The position numbers and the translations under genes were made by a program. 64,000 bases of DNA from Pseudomonas fluorescens (GTDB lineage: Bacteria; Pseudomonadota; Gammaproteobacteria; Pseudomonadales; Pseudomonadaceae). Position 1 is the stretch's first letter; each line of letters starts with the position of its first letter. The notes under the pieces are model-generated. The model saw nothing but the letters and a program-made list of their open reading frames with translations. It searched no databases and had not been told where the DNA came from. Shown here in pieces: positions 16,717 through 25,686 of the stretch. Where the stretch lies: the NCBI RefSeq assembly GCF_005938625.1, contig NZ_VCNJ01000030.1:1-64000 (forward strand), given 5' to 3'.

Positions 16717-17475
16717 ATGTCCCTGCGCTTTGCGCTGCTGTTGCTGTTGACCAGCCTGTGTGCTGGTTGTGTCCTGTCGGGTGACTACAACCCGATGAAG
16801 ACCAGCAAGGGCCGCGATGAAGCGCGGGCTGCCTATGTGCAGTTGGGGCTGGGATATTTGCAGCAAGGCATGACCGAGCGGGCCAAGGTGCCGCTGAAGA
16901 AGGCGCTGGAAATCGACGGTTCCGATCCTGACGCCAACGCTGCCCTCGGCCTGGTGTTTCAGTCCGAAATGGAGCCTGAACTGGCCGACGAACACTTCCG
17001 CAAGGCTTTGTCCTCCCGTCCTGCCGATGCGCGCATCCTCAACAACTACGGCAGTTTTCTCTACGAAGAACAGCGTTATAAAGAAGCCTACGAGCGTTTT
17101 GAACAGGCTGCGGCCGATACCCTGTATCCTGAGCGCTCGCGTGTGTTCGAAAACCTCGGCATGACGGCAGCAAAGCTTGGTCAGCGTGATCTGGCGCAGC
17201 AACAGCTGGAAAAGGCGCTGCGTTTGAACCGCCAACAACCGCGTGCATTGCTGGAAATGGCTGAGTTGTCCTTCGAAGACAGGCATTATGTGCCCGCGCG
17301 TGACTATTACGACCGATTCAGCCTGCTGACCGAACAAAATGCACGTAGTCTATTGCTCGGCGTTCGGCTGGCAAAAGTGTTTGAAGATCGCGACAAGGCC
17401 GCCAGTTATGGCCTGCAATTAAAACGACTCTATCCCGGTACGCCGGAATATCAGCAATACCTGTCGGAGCAATGA
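16717..17475 (+). CDS. pilF: Type IV pilus biogenesis lipoprotein PilF/PilW
   Basis: A 252-residue outer-membrane lipoprotein, the pilotin for the PilQ secretin. A signal peptide ends with lipobox LCAGC (Cys18). The rest is made of TPR helices, for example RDEARAAYVQLGLGYLQQG and ADARILNNYGSFLYEEQRYK. The start has an AGAGGA ribosome binding site. Its stop overlaps the rodZ start (ATGATG). Both pilF and pilW names are used for this family. Confidence 0.93.
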   Translation: MSLRFALLLLLTSLCAGCVLSGDYNPMKTSKGRDEARAAYVQLGLGYLQQGMTERAKVPLKKALEIDGSDPDANAALGLVFQSEMEPELADEHFRKALSSRPADARILNNYGSFLYEEQRYKEAYERFEQAAADTLYPERSRVFENLGMTAAKLGQRDLAQQQLEKALRLNRQQPRALLEMAELSFEDRHYVPARDYYDRFSLLTEQNARSLLLGVRLAKVFEDRDKAASYGLQLKRLYPGTPEYQQYLSEQ

Positions 17476-18518
17476 TGAAAGCGGCGCATCCCGAAGTTGT
17501 AGCAGCGAATCGCGTTAACCCCGGTGAGACCCTGCGCCAGGCCCGCGAAAGCAATGGCTGGTCGCTGGCCGAAGTGGCCCTCAAGCTCAACCTCACCGTG
17601 ACTTCCCTGAGCAATCTTGAAGCCGGCGCTTTCGACAAGCTGCCGGGGCATACCTTCGCTCGCGGTTACATTCGCGCCTATGCCAAATTGCTCGGCATGG
17701 ACCAGACCGTTCTGGTCCAGCAATTCGACCAGTCCACTGGCACCGATTCCCAAGGCAGCAACGTTCATGCCCTTGGTCGTATCGAAGAGCCGGTGCGGGT
17801 TTCCCACACCATTTTGCGTATTGTCAGCCTGCTGTTGCTGATCGCGGTCATCGGCGGTGGTTTCGTCTGGTGGCAGGATCAGACCTCGCTGCGCACCAAG
17901 GACCTGACTTCGCTGGCACCAGAGCACGTTGAAGTCGAAGGCGCCGACGGCACCACCCAGATTCACCCGATCGATGAGCCAGAAGACCAGGCTGTCGAGG
18001 AAAATCAGGCCGACAGTTCGACTGCCTTGGCATTGCCTCAGTCTGAAACTACCGCTGAATCGACCGGTGCCGAAGCCGCTGCGCCAGCGACTGCTCCAGC
18101 AGCACCGGTTGCTCCGGCCACCACGCCAGCCGCCCCGGTTCACACGCCAGCCCCGGTTGTCGCCAATCCGGCCACTCCGGCGCCAAACGTTCCTGCTACT
18201 CCAGCGCCGACCGTTACCGCTCCGGTTGTTCCTGCTGCACCGGCAGCCACCGCAGAAGCGGCCGCGCCGGTTGCAGGCGACGGCCAGGTTCAACTGCAGT
18301 TCAGCGCCGATTGCTGGGCGCAGGTTACCGATGGCCGTGGCAAAGTGCTGTTCAGTGGTCTGAAGCATAAAGGCGATAATGTAACCGTCAGCGGCAAGCC
18401 GCCGCTTGCCGTGCGTCTGGGCGTTGCCCGTGCCGCACAGGTCAGCTACAACGGCCAGCCGGTCGATATCGCTCCGTTCACCAGTGGCGAGACTGCTCGC
18501 CTGAAGTTGGGTCAATAA
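17472..18518 (+). CDS. rodZ: Cytoskeletal membrane protein RodZ
   Basis: A 348-residue bitopic protein that links MreB to the rod-shape wall machinery. The N-terminal helix-turn-helix covers about residues 17-80 (GETLRQARESNGWSLAEVAL, then AGAFDKLPGHTFARGYIRAY). A single membrane segment lies at about 115-136, followed by a long Ala/Pro/Thr-rich periplasmic linker (about 195-270) and a C-terminal beta domain (DUF4115-type, VQLQFSADCWAQVTDGRGK). It sits between pilF and ispG, as in many gammaproteobacteria. Confidence 0.93.
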   Translation: MMKAAHPEVVAANRVNPGETLRQARESNGWSLAEVALKLNLTVTSLSNLEAGAFDKLPGHTFARGYIRAYAKLLGMDQTVLVQQFDQSTGTDSQGSNVHALGRIEEPVRVSHTILRIVSLLLLIAVIGGGFVWWQDQTSLRTKDLTSLAPEHVEVEGADGTTQIHPIDEPEDQAVEENQADSSTALALPQSETTAESTGAEAAAPATAPAAPVAPATTPAAPVHTPAPVVANPATPAPNVPATPAPTVTAPVVPAAPAATAEAAAPVAGDGQVQLQFSADCWAQVTDGRGKVLFSGLKHKGDNVTVSGKPPLAVRLGVARAAQVSYNGQPVDIAPFTSGETARLKLGQ

Positions 18519-18521
18519 GTC

Positions 18522-19631
18522 ATGCACGGCGAATCTCCAATCAAACGTCGCGTCTCGCGCAAGATCTGGGTCGGCAACGTACCGGTGGGCGGCGATGCGC
18601 CGATCGCGGTGCAGAGCATGACCAACAGCGACACCAATGACGTGGCCGCCACTGTTGCGCAAATCAATCGTCTGGAAGCCGCCGGCGTCGACATCGTCCG
18701 CGTCTCGGTGCCGGACATGGACGCCGCCGAGGCGTTCGGCAAGATCAAACAACTGGTCAAGGTGCCGCTGGTTGCCGACATCCACTTCGACTACAAGATC
18801 GCCTTGCGCGTCGCCGAACTGGGTGTCGATTGCCTGCGTATCAACCCAGGCAACATCGGTCGTGAAGACCGCGTGCGCGCCGTGGTCGATGCCGCGCGTG
18901 ATCGCGGGATTCCGATCCGCATCGGCGTTAACGCCGGCTCCCTGGAAAAAGACCTGCAGAAGAAATACGGCGAGCCGACGCCAGCCGCGCTGGTTGAGTC
19001 CGCCCTGCGCCACGTTGAACACCTCGAGCGCCTGAATTTTCAGGACTTCAAGGTCAGCGTGAAGGCCTCCGACGTGTTCATGGCCGTCGAAGCCTACCGC
19101 TTGCTGGCGAAAGAAATCGTCCAGCCGCTGCACCTGGGCATCACCGAAGCCGGTGGATTACGTTCGGGCACAGTGAAATCCGCCGTGGGCCTAGGTATGC
19201 TGCTCGCCGAAGGGATTGGCGATACTATCCGCATCTCGCTGGCGGCCGACCCGGTCGAGGAAGTGAAGGTCGGTTACGACATTCTCAAGTCTTTGCATCT
19301 TCGTTCCCGTGGCATCAACTTCATCGCCTGCCCGAGCTGCTCGCGGCAGAACTTCGATGTGGTGAAAACCATGAACGAGCTGGAAGGGCGCCTTGAAGAC
19401 CTGCTGGTGCCGCTGGATGTCGCGGTGATCGGTTGCGTGGTCAACGGCCCCGGCGAAGCCAAGGAAGCCCATATCGGCTTGACCGGCGGTACGCCAAACC
19501 TGATTTACATCGACGGCAAGCCGTCGCAGAAACTGACGAATGACAATCTGGTGGACGAGCTGGAAAAGCTGATCCGCCAGAAAGCGGCCGAAAAGGTCGA
19601 AGCTGACGCTGCCGTAATTGCGCGCGGCTGA
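18522..19631 (+). CDS. ispG: 4-hydroxy-3-methylbut-2-enyl diphosphate synthase IspG
   Basis: A 369-residue [4Fe-4S] enzyme of the MEP isoprenoid pathway that converts MEcPP to HMBPP. The TIM-barrel part shows PIAVQSMTNSDTNDV and VADIHFDYKIAL. The cluster cysteines lie in CPSCSRQNFD (about residues 270-279) and GCVVNGPGEAKEAH. It starts 3 nt after the rodZ stop. Its cluster dependence links it to the ISC genes upstream. Confidence 0.97.
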   Translation: MHGESPIKRRVSRKIWVGNVPVGGDAPIAVQSMTNSDTNDVAATVAQINRLEAAGVDIVRVSVPDMDAAEAFGKIKQLVKVPLVADIHFDYKIALRVAELGVDCLRINPGNIGREDRVRAVVDAARDRGIPIRIGVNAGSLEKDLQKKYGEPTPAALVESALRHVEHLERLNFQDFKVSVKASDVFMAVEAYRLLAKEIVQPLHLGITEAGGLRSGTVKSAVGLGMLLAEGIGDTIRISLAADPVEEVKVGYDILKSLHLRSRGINFIACPSCSRQNFDVVKTMNELEGRLEDLLVPLDVAVIGCVVNGPGEAKEAHIGLTGGTPNLIYIDGKPSQKLTNDNLVDELEKLIRQKAAEKVEADAAVIARG

Positions 19632-19668
19632 CCCTGACTGAAGAGCCGAACGAATTTAAGGATTTAAA

Positions 19669-20958
19669 GTGAGCAAGTCATTGCAAGCCATTCGTGGCAT
19701 GAACGACATCCTGCCCGAACAGACCCCGCTGTGGCGTTATTTCGAGGGCACCGTTGCGCGTCTGCTGGATAACTACGGTTACAAGCAGATTCGCATGCCG
19801 ATCGTTGAATTCACCGAGCTGTTCAAACGCTCTATCGGTGAAGTGACCGACATCGTCGAAAAAGAGATGTACACCTTCGAAGACCGCAACGGCGACTCCC
19901 TGACCCTGCGTCCGGAAGGCACTGCGGCGTGCGTGCGTGCTGTACTCGAACACGGCATCACCGGCGGTGGCCAGGTGCAGAAACTCTGGTACATCGGCCC
20001 GATGTTCCGTCACGAGCGTCCGCAAAAGGGCCGTTATCGTCAGTTTCACCAGATCGGTCTGGAGGTGTTCAACCTCGACGGTCCGGACATCGACGCCGAG
20101 CTGATTACCATGACCTGGCGCCTGTGGGGCGAGCTGGGCATTCGTGATGCGGTCAAACTCGAACTCAACAGCCTTGGCACCAGCGAGTCCCGTGGTCGCT
20201 ATCGTGAAGCGCTGGTCGAGTACCTCTCGGCGCACCACGACAAGCTCGACGAAGACAGCCAGCGTCGTCTGAAAACCAACCCGCTGCGCGTGCTCGACAC
20301 GAAAAATGCCGACACTCAAGCGGTGCTGGTTGATGCGCCGAAGATGGCCGACTACCTCGATGACGAGTCGCGTGCACACTTCGAAGGTTTGAAAGCGCGC
20401 CTGGATGCCGTTGGCATTCCGTACGTGCTCAACCCGAAACTGGTACGCGGCCTCGATTACTACAGCAAAACCGTATTCGAATGGGTCACCGACAAGCTCG
20501 GCGCCCAGGGCACTGTTTGCGCGGGCGGTCGTTACGACGGTCTGGTCGAGCAGATGGGCGGCAAGCCGACCACTGGCGTTGGTTTCGCCATGGGCATCGA
20601 GCGTCTGGTGCTGATGCTCGAAACCCTGGAGCAGATTCCGGAAGAAATCTCCCGTCAGGTCGATGTCTATCTGTGCGCCTTCGGTGAAGAAGCCGAGCTG
20701 GCCGGTCTGGCCCTGGCAGAACGTGTTCGTGATCAACTTCCAAACCTGCGCCTGCAAGTCAATGCCGGCGCCGGCAGCTTCAAAAGCCAGTTCAAGAAAG
20801 CCGACAAGAGCGGTGCGCTGTACGCACTGATTCTCGGTGACGACGAAATGGCCCAGCAATTGGTAGGTTTCAAACCCCTGCGTGGCCAGGGCGAACAACA
20901 AAGCATTGCCTGGGATGCGCTCGCCGCTCACCTGGCCACCTGCGTCGTGCAGGGTTGA
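19669..20958 (+). CDS. hisS: Histidyl-tRNA synthetase HisS
   Basis: A 429-residue class II synthetase. Motif 2 (MFRHERPQKGRYRQFHQIG), the histidine-specific block LVRGLDYYSKTVFEW and motif 3 (GVGFAMGIERLVL) are visible, with an anticodon-binding domain from about residue 330. The start is GTG at 19669, preceded by AAGGATTTAAA, and it gives the conserved beginning SKSLQAIRGMNDILP. Confidence 0.97.
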   Translation: MSKSLQAIRGMNDILPEQTPLWRYFEGTVARLLDNYGYKQIRMPIVEFTELFKRSIGEVTDIVEKEMYTFEDRNGDSLTLRPEGTAACVRAVLEHGITGGGQVQKLWYIGPMFRHERPQKGRYRQFHQIGLEVFNLDGPDIDAELITMTWRLWGELGIRDAVKLELNSLGTSESRGRYREALVEYLSAHHDKLDEDSQRRLKTNPLRVLDTKNADTQAVLVDAPKMADYLDDESRAHFEGLKARLDAVGIPYVLNPKLVRGLDYYSKTVFEWVTDKLGAQGTVCAGGRYDGLVEQMGGKPTTGVGFAMGIERLVLMLETLEQIPEEISRQVDVYLCAFGEEAELAGLALAERVRDQLPNLRLQVNAGAGSFKSQFKKADKSGALYALILGDDEMAQQLVGFKPLRGQGEQQSIAWDALAAHLATCVVQG

Positions 20959-20999
20959 AGCTGTCCAAACAGCCGATTTAGCGATTAAGGAGTATTGGG

Positions 21000-21641
21000 G
21001 TGTCGAGTACCGAAGACGAACAGTTGGCGGATTTGAAGGACTGGTGGACACGCAACGGCAAACCTCTGGTCACCGGCGGCCTGTTGGCGCTGGTCATCGT
21101 GTTCGGCTGGCAGGCATATCACAAATACCAGAGCAACCAGTCGCAAGGCGCCTCGGTGCTCTATCAGCAATTGCTGGAAACCACGCTGACGCCTGACGGC
21201 AAGCCTGATGCGGCCCGCGTCGCGGATCTGGCCGGCAAGCTCAACAGCGAATTCGGCGGTTCTGCTTACGCGCAGTACGGCAGCCTGTTCGTGGCCAAAG
21301 TGGCAGTCGACAGCGGCAAGCTGGATGACGCTGCGACCGAGCTCAAAGCCATCGTCGACAAACCGGCCAACCCGGCGCTGGGCGAAATCGCCCGTCAGCG
21401 TCTGGCGCAGGTGCTCGGCGCGCAGAACAAGGCCGACGACGCCCTGAAACTGCTCGACGGCGATGCCGACAAAGCGTTCCTGGCCACTCGCGAAGAACTC
21501 AAGGGCGACCTGCTGGTACAGCTAGGCCGTACCGATGACGCGAACAAGGCGTATCAAAAAGCCAAGGCGGCACTGTCGGATGAAGCGGCGGTCGGTGGCC
21601 TTCAAATCAAGCTCGACGACCTGGCCAAAGGGGATGCGTGA
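21000..21641 (+). CDS. yfgM: YfgM-type tetratricopeptide membrane protein
   Basis: A 213-residue protein with a cytoplasmic N-terminus (TEDEQLADLKDWWTRNGK), one membrane segment at about residues 24-40 and a periplasmic TPR-like region. YfgM in E. coli binds the SecYEG translocon and periplasmic chaperones, which is family knowledge. GTG at 21000 is the start, with AAGGAG upstream. It lies between hisS and bamB, the usual context. Confidence 0.92.
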   Translation: MSSTEDEQLADLKDWWTRNGKPLVTGGLLALVIVFGWQAYHKYQSNQSQGASVLYQQLLETTLTPDGKPDAARVADLAGKLNSEFGGSAYAQYGSLFVAKVAVDSGKLDDAATELKAIVDKPANPALGEIARQRLAQVLGAQNKADDALKLLDGDADKAFLATREELKGDLLVQLGRTDDANKAYQKAKAALSDEAAVGGLQIKLDDLAKGDA

Positions 21642-22785
21642 CGTGATCCGTTGGAAGCATGCAGCATTGCTGGCTCTGGCCCTTCTGGCCGCGGGTTGCA
21701 GCAGCAACAGCAAGAAAGAATTGCCACCGGCCGAACTGACCGACTTCAAAGAAGAAGTGGTTCTGCACAAGCAGTGGAGTCGTTCGATCGGTGACGGTCA
21801 GGGCGAAACCTACAACATGCTGGTGCCGGCGATCGACGGTGACACCATCTACGCCGCTGACGTAACCGGTGTGGTGATGGCCATGGATCGCAGCAACGGC
21901 GACGTGAAGTGGAAGCAGGATCTTGATCTGCCTGTCTCCGGCGCTGTCGGCGTTGGTTATGGTCTGGTGCTGATTGGTACGTTGCGTGGCGAAGTCGTCG
22001 CTCTGGACACCAGCAATGGTGAAGAGAAGTGGCGTGCTCGTGTGACCAGTGAAGTTCTCGCGCCGCCGGCCAACAATGGTGACGTGGTGGTAGTGCAGAC
22101 TCAGGACGATCGTCTGATCGGTCTGGATGCCTCCACCGGTACTCAGCGCTGGGTGTATGACAGCACTCCGGCCGTACTGACCCTGCGTGGCACCAGTGCT
22201 CCGCTGGTGACCAACCGCCTCGCGGTGGCTGGCCTGTCGACCGGTAAAGTGGTCGCTCTGGACATTTCCAACGGCGTGCCGGTGTGGGAACAACGGATCG
22301 CGATTCCACAAGGTCGTTCGGAGCTGGAGCGCGTAGTCGACATCGACGGCGGTCTGCTGCTGTCCGGCGGTACGCTGTACGTTGCCAGCTACCAGGGGCG
22401 CGTGGCGGCACTGGACCTGGAAAGCGGTCGTCAACTCTGGCAGCGCGATGCGTCGAGCTACGCCGGTATCGCTCAGGGTTTCGGCAGCGTTTACGTGAGC
22501 CTGTCCTCGGGCACCGTTGAAGGCGTCGACGAGCGTTCGACCACAGCATTGTGGAGCAACGACTCGCTGGCTCGCCGTCAACTGTCAGCTCCGGAAGTGT
22601 TCTCCAGCTATGTTGCAGTGGGTGACCTGGAAGGTTATCTGCACCTGCTGAGTCAGGTTGACGGTCGTTTCGTCGGCCGTGAGCGCATCGACAGCGACGG
22701 CCTGCGTGCCCGTCCGCTGGTGGTGGGTGACACGATTTATGTTTATGGCAACAGCGGCAAACTGGAAGCCCTGACCATCAAGTAA
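21634..22785 (+). CDS. bamB: Outer-membrane assembly lipoprotein BamB
   Basis: A 383-residue lipoprotein of the BAM complex, which folds beta-barrel proteins into the outer membrane. The signal peptide ends at lipobox LAAGC, followed by an eight-bladed PQQ-like propeller with repeats such as GDTIYAADVTGVVMAMDRSN and GEVVALDTSNGEEKWRAR. The ATG at 21634 overlaps the yfgM stop; a GTG at 21643 is an alternative and has the better spacing from AAAGGGG. The extension further upstream is rejected. Confidence 0.94.
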   Translation: MRDVIRWKHAALLALALLAAGCSSNSKKELPPAELTDFKEEVVLHKQWSRSIGDGQGETYNMLVPAIDGDTIYAADVTGVVMAMDRSNGDVKWKQDLDLPVSGAVGVGYGLVLIGTLRGEVVALDTSNGEEKWRARVTSEVLAPPANNGDVVVVQTQDDRLIGLDASTGTQRWVYDSTPAVLTLRGTSAPLVTNRLAVAGLSTGKVVALDISNGVPVWEQRIAIPQGRSELERVVDIDGGLLLSGGTLYVASYQGRVAALDLESGRQLWQRDASSYAGIAQGFGSVYVSLSSGTVEGVDERSTTALWSNDSLARRQLSAPEVFSSYVAVGDLEGYLHLLSQVDGRFVGRERIDSDGLRARPLVVGDTIYVYGNSGKLEALTIK

Positions 22786-22865
22786 CAACTATGCTTGGGG
22801 TTAAACCCCCAGGCGGTCCCGGATTCATGGGGCTTGCAGCGCTAACAGGCGTTGCCCCGAGCACC

Positions 22866-22895
22866 AGCCGCTGCCTCGCAGCGGCTTTTGTATTT
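22866..22895 (+). terminator. Terminator between bamB and der
   Basis: AGCCGCTGC and GCAGCGGCT form a 9-bp stem with loop CTC, followed by TTTGTATTTT. It lies about 80 nt after the bamB stop and 27 nt before der, so der may have its own promoter or receive partial read-through. Confidence 0.8.
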
Positions 22896-22921
22896 TCTGA
22901 AATAACGAAGTGGAGAGCCGC

Positions 22922-24391
22922 ATGGTTCCCGTAATCGCCCTGGTGGGCCGACCGAACGTCGGCAAGTCCACCTTGTTCAACCGCCTGACCAGGACTCGCG
23001 ACGCCATCGTCGGCGACTTGTCCGGTCTGACCCGTGATCGCCAGTACGGTGAGGCCAAGTGGCAAGGGCGTTCCTACATTCTGGTCGACACCGGTGGTAT
23101 CTCCGGTGACGAGCACGGTATGGACGAAAAAATGGCCGAGCAGTCGCTGCTGGCCATTGAAGAAGCGGACGTTGTGCTGTTCCTGGTAGATGCCAAGGCC
23201 GGTTTCACCGCCGCCGACCAGATGATCGCCGAACACCTGCGCAAACGTAACAAGCGTTCCTACGTGGTTGCCAACAAGGTCGACAACATCGACCCGGAAA
23301 TGGCCCGCGCTGAATTCGCACCACTGGGCATGGGCCACGCGATTCCAATCGCTGGTGCTCACGGCCGTGGCATTACGCAGATGCTGGAAATCGCCCTGGG
23401 TGATTTCCCGAAAGACGAAGAAGAGCCGGAAGACGGCGAAGAAGAGATCGTTGCCGAAGGTGAGGAAGCCAAGCGCATTCCTGGCCCAAGCGAAAAAGAC
23501 GGCATCAAGATCGCCATCATCGGTCGTCCGAACGTCGGCAAATCGACTCTGGTCAACCGTATGCTCGGTGAAGACCGGGTTATCGTTTATGACCAGCCCG
23601 GCACCACGCGTGACAGTATCTACATTCCGTTCGAGCGTAATGAAGAGAAGTACACGCTGATCGACACCGCCGGTGTGCGCAAGCGCGGCAAGATCCACGA
23701 AGAAGTTGAAAAGTTCTCCGTGGTCAAAACCCTGCAAGCGATCAAAGACGCCAACGTGGTGATCTTCGTGATGGATGCCCGCGAAGGCGTGGTCGATCAC
23801 GACCTCAACCTGCTCGGCTTTGCCATCGAGTCGGGTCGTGCGCTGGTCATCGCGATCAACAAGTGGGACGGCATGACGCCGAGCGAGCGCGACTATGTGA
23901 AGGTTGAGCTGCAGCGTCGTCTGTTCTTCGTTGATTACGCCGACATCCACTTCATCTCGGCCCTGCACGGCACTGGCGTGGGTAACCTCTACGCATCCGT
24001 ACAGAACTCGTTCAAGTCGGCGGTCACCCGCTGGCCGACCAACCGTCTGACCCAGATTCTCGAAGACGCGGTTGGCGAGCACGCGCCACCGATGGTCAAC
24101 AACCGCCGGATCAAGCTGCGTTACGCTCACTTGGGTGGTGCGAACCCGCCGATCATCGTGATCCACGGTAACCAGATCGAGAAAGTGCCGAAGTCGTACG
24201 TGCGCTATCTGGAGAACACTTACCGCCGTGTGCTGAAGCTGGTCGGCACGCCGATCCGCATCGAGTTCAAGGGCGGCGAGAACCCGTACGAAGGCAATAA
24301 AACCACGCTGACCGACCGCCAGGTCAACAAGAAGCGTCGTTTGATGTCGCACCACAAGAAAGCTGACAAGAAGCGCCGCGACAAGAAATAA
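22922..24391 (+). CDS. der: Ribosome-assembly GTPase Der (EngA)
   Basis: A 489-residue protein with two tandem GTPase domains. The first begins VPVIALVGRPNVGKSTLFNR; the second begins KIAIIGRPNVGKSTLVNR near residue 200. Each has its own NKxD-type motif (NKVDN and NKWDG). An acidic linker (KDEEEPEDGEEEI) joins them. A KH-like C-terminal domain ends in a lysine-rich tail. Der is needed for 50S subunit maturation. The ATG at 22922 has GGAGAG upstream; the four-codon longer form is unlikely. Confidence 0.97.
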   Translation: MVPVIALVGRPNVGKSTLFNRLTRTRDAIVGDLSGLTRDRQYGEAKWQGRSYILVDTGGISGDEHGMDEKMAEQSLLAIEEADVVLFLVDAKAGFTAADQMIAEHLRKRNKRSYVVANKVDNIDPEMARAEFAPLGMGHAIPIAGAHGRGITQMLEIALGDFPKDEEEPEDGEEEIVAEGEEAKRIPGPSEKDGIKIAIIGRPNVGKSTLVNRMLGEDRVIVYDQPGTTRDSIYIPFERNEEKYTLIDTAGVRKRGKIHEEVEKFSVVKTLQAIKDANVVIFVMDAREGVVDHDLNLLGFAIESGRALVIAINKWDGMTPSERDYVKVELQRRLFFVDYADIHFISALHGTGVGNLYASVQNSFKSAVTRWPTNRLTQILEDAVGEHAPPMVNNRRIKLRYAHLGGANPPIIVIHGNQIEKVPKSYVRYLENTYRRVLKLVGTPIRIEFKGGENPYEGNKTTLTDRQVNKKRRLMSHHKKADKKRRDKK

Positions 24392-24404
24392 AGAAGCTGC
24401 TGCC

Positions 24405-24525
24405 AGTTTTTAGCTGCGAGCTTCAAGTAAAAGCAAAAAGGGCTCTTTTCAGAGCCCTTTTTTGTGTCCGACAGTTTGATGCTTGAAACTTGCAGCTTAC
24501 AGCTTGAAACTTGCAGCTCACCTGC
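24405..24525. repeat. CTTGCAGCTTGAA-type short repeats around the der terminator
   Basis: Variants of AGCTTGAAACTTGCAGCT occur in several direct and inverted copies (for example 24411-24428 and 24482-24519). They flank a rho-independent terminator. A related cluster lies between guaB and guaA. They look like a low-complexity dispersed intergenic repeat. Confidence 0.65.
24435..24464 (+). terminator. Terminator after der
   Basis: AAAGGGCTC and GAGCCCTTT pair around TTTTCA, followed by a T run. It lies about 45 nt after the der stop. Confidence 0.9.
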
Positions 24526-24537
24526 AAGGGGCTACCG

Positions 24538-25686
24538 ATGATCACCAGTAAGCTGCCGAATGTCGGCATCACTATTTTCACGCAGATGTCTCAGCTCGCG
24601 GCGCAGACCGGCGCGATCAACCTGTCCCAGGGTTTCCCTGATTTCGACGGCCCGCAGTCGTTGCGTGATGCAGTTGGTCGACACATCGCCAGTGGCCATA
24701 ACCAGTATTCGCCGATGACCGGGCTGCCGGCCCTGCGCGAGCAGATTGCGGCGAAAATTGCTCGCAGCTATGGCGTGCAGGTCAATGCCGACGTCGAAGT
24801 GACGGTCACGCCGGGCGCGACCCAGGCAATCTTCTGTGCGATTCAGGCGGTTATCCACAGCGGCGATGAAGTCATCGTGTTCGATCCGTGCTACGACAGC
24901 TACGAACCGGCGACTGAGCTGGCAGGCGGTCGTTGCGTGCATGTGCAGTTGAACCCGAACGATTTCTCCATCGATTTCGACCAACTCGCCGCGGCCCTGA
25001 GTCCGCGCACGAAAATGATCGTCATCAACACCCCGCACAACCCCAGCGGTGCCCTGATCAGTCGTGCCGAGCTCGATCAACTGGCAGAATTGATCCGTGG
25101 TCGCGACATCTACCTGATCAGCGACGAAGTCTATGAACACCTGGTCTTCGATGGCGTGCCGCACGTCAGCGTGCTCGCCCATGAAGAGCTCTATCAGCGC
25201 GCCTTCGTGGTCAGCTCGTTCGGCAAGACTTACCACGTTACCGGCTGGAAAACCGGTTACGTCGTTGCACCGCCAGCGCTGACCGCCGAGTTGCGCAAGG
25301 TGCATCAGTACGTCAGTTTCTGCGGCGTGACCCCACTGCAATATGCGCTGGCCGATTACATGGCCGAGCACCCGGAGCACGTTGAAGAGCTGCCGGGTTT
25401 CTATCAGGCCAAGCGCGATCTGTTCTGTGATCTGCTGGCGCCGTCGCGCTTCACCTTCAAACGTGTCACCGGCACCTATTTCCAACTGGTCGATTACTCA
25501 CAGATCCGTCCTGACCTGAATGACGTCGAGATGGCCATGTGGATGACCCGCGAACACGGCGTGGCGAGTATCCCGGTATCGGTGTTTTACCAGAATCCAC
25601 CGCAAGGCCAGCGCCTGGTGCGTCTGTGCTTTGCCAAACGCGAGGAGACGCTGCGTGAAGCGGCGGCGAAACTATGCGTGATCTGA
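24538..25686 (+). CDS. PLP-dependent aminotransferase, methionine/glutamine type (YbdL-like)
   Basis: A 382-residue class I/II aminotransferase. Visible motifs are GAINLSQGFPDFDGP, the cofactor-binding NTPHNPSGA and SDEVYEHLVFDG, and the PLP lysine in SSFGKTYHVTGWK. The sequence resembles E. coli YbdL, which prefers methionine and aromatic amino acids. Its stop overlaps the next gene by 13 nt. The partner is an omega-amidase, so the pair may transaminate with glutamine and remove the resulting 2-oxoglutaramate, as proposed for methionine salvage. The start at 24538 has AAGGGG upstream. Confidence 0.87.
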   Translation: MITSKLPNVGITIFTQMSQLAAQTGAINLSQGFPDFDGPQSLRDAVGRHIASGHNQYSPMTGLPALREQIAAKIARSYGVQVNADVEVTVTPGATQAIFCAIQAVIHSGDEVIVFDPCYDSYEPATELAGGRCVHVQLNPNDFSIDFDQLAAALSPRTKMIVINTPHNPSGALISRAELDQLAELIRGRDIYLISDEVYEHLVFDGVPHVSVLAHEELYQRAFVVSSFGKTYHVTGWKTGYVVAPPALTAELRKVHQYVSFCGVTPLQYALADYMAEHPEHVEELPGFYQAKRDLFCDLLAPSRFTFKRVTGTYFQLVDYSQIRPDLNDVEMAMWMTREHGVASIPVSVFYQNPPQGQRLVRLCFAKREETLREAAAKLCVI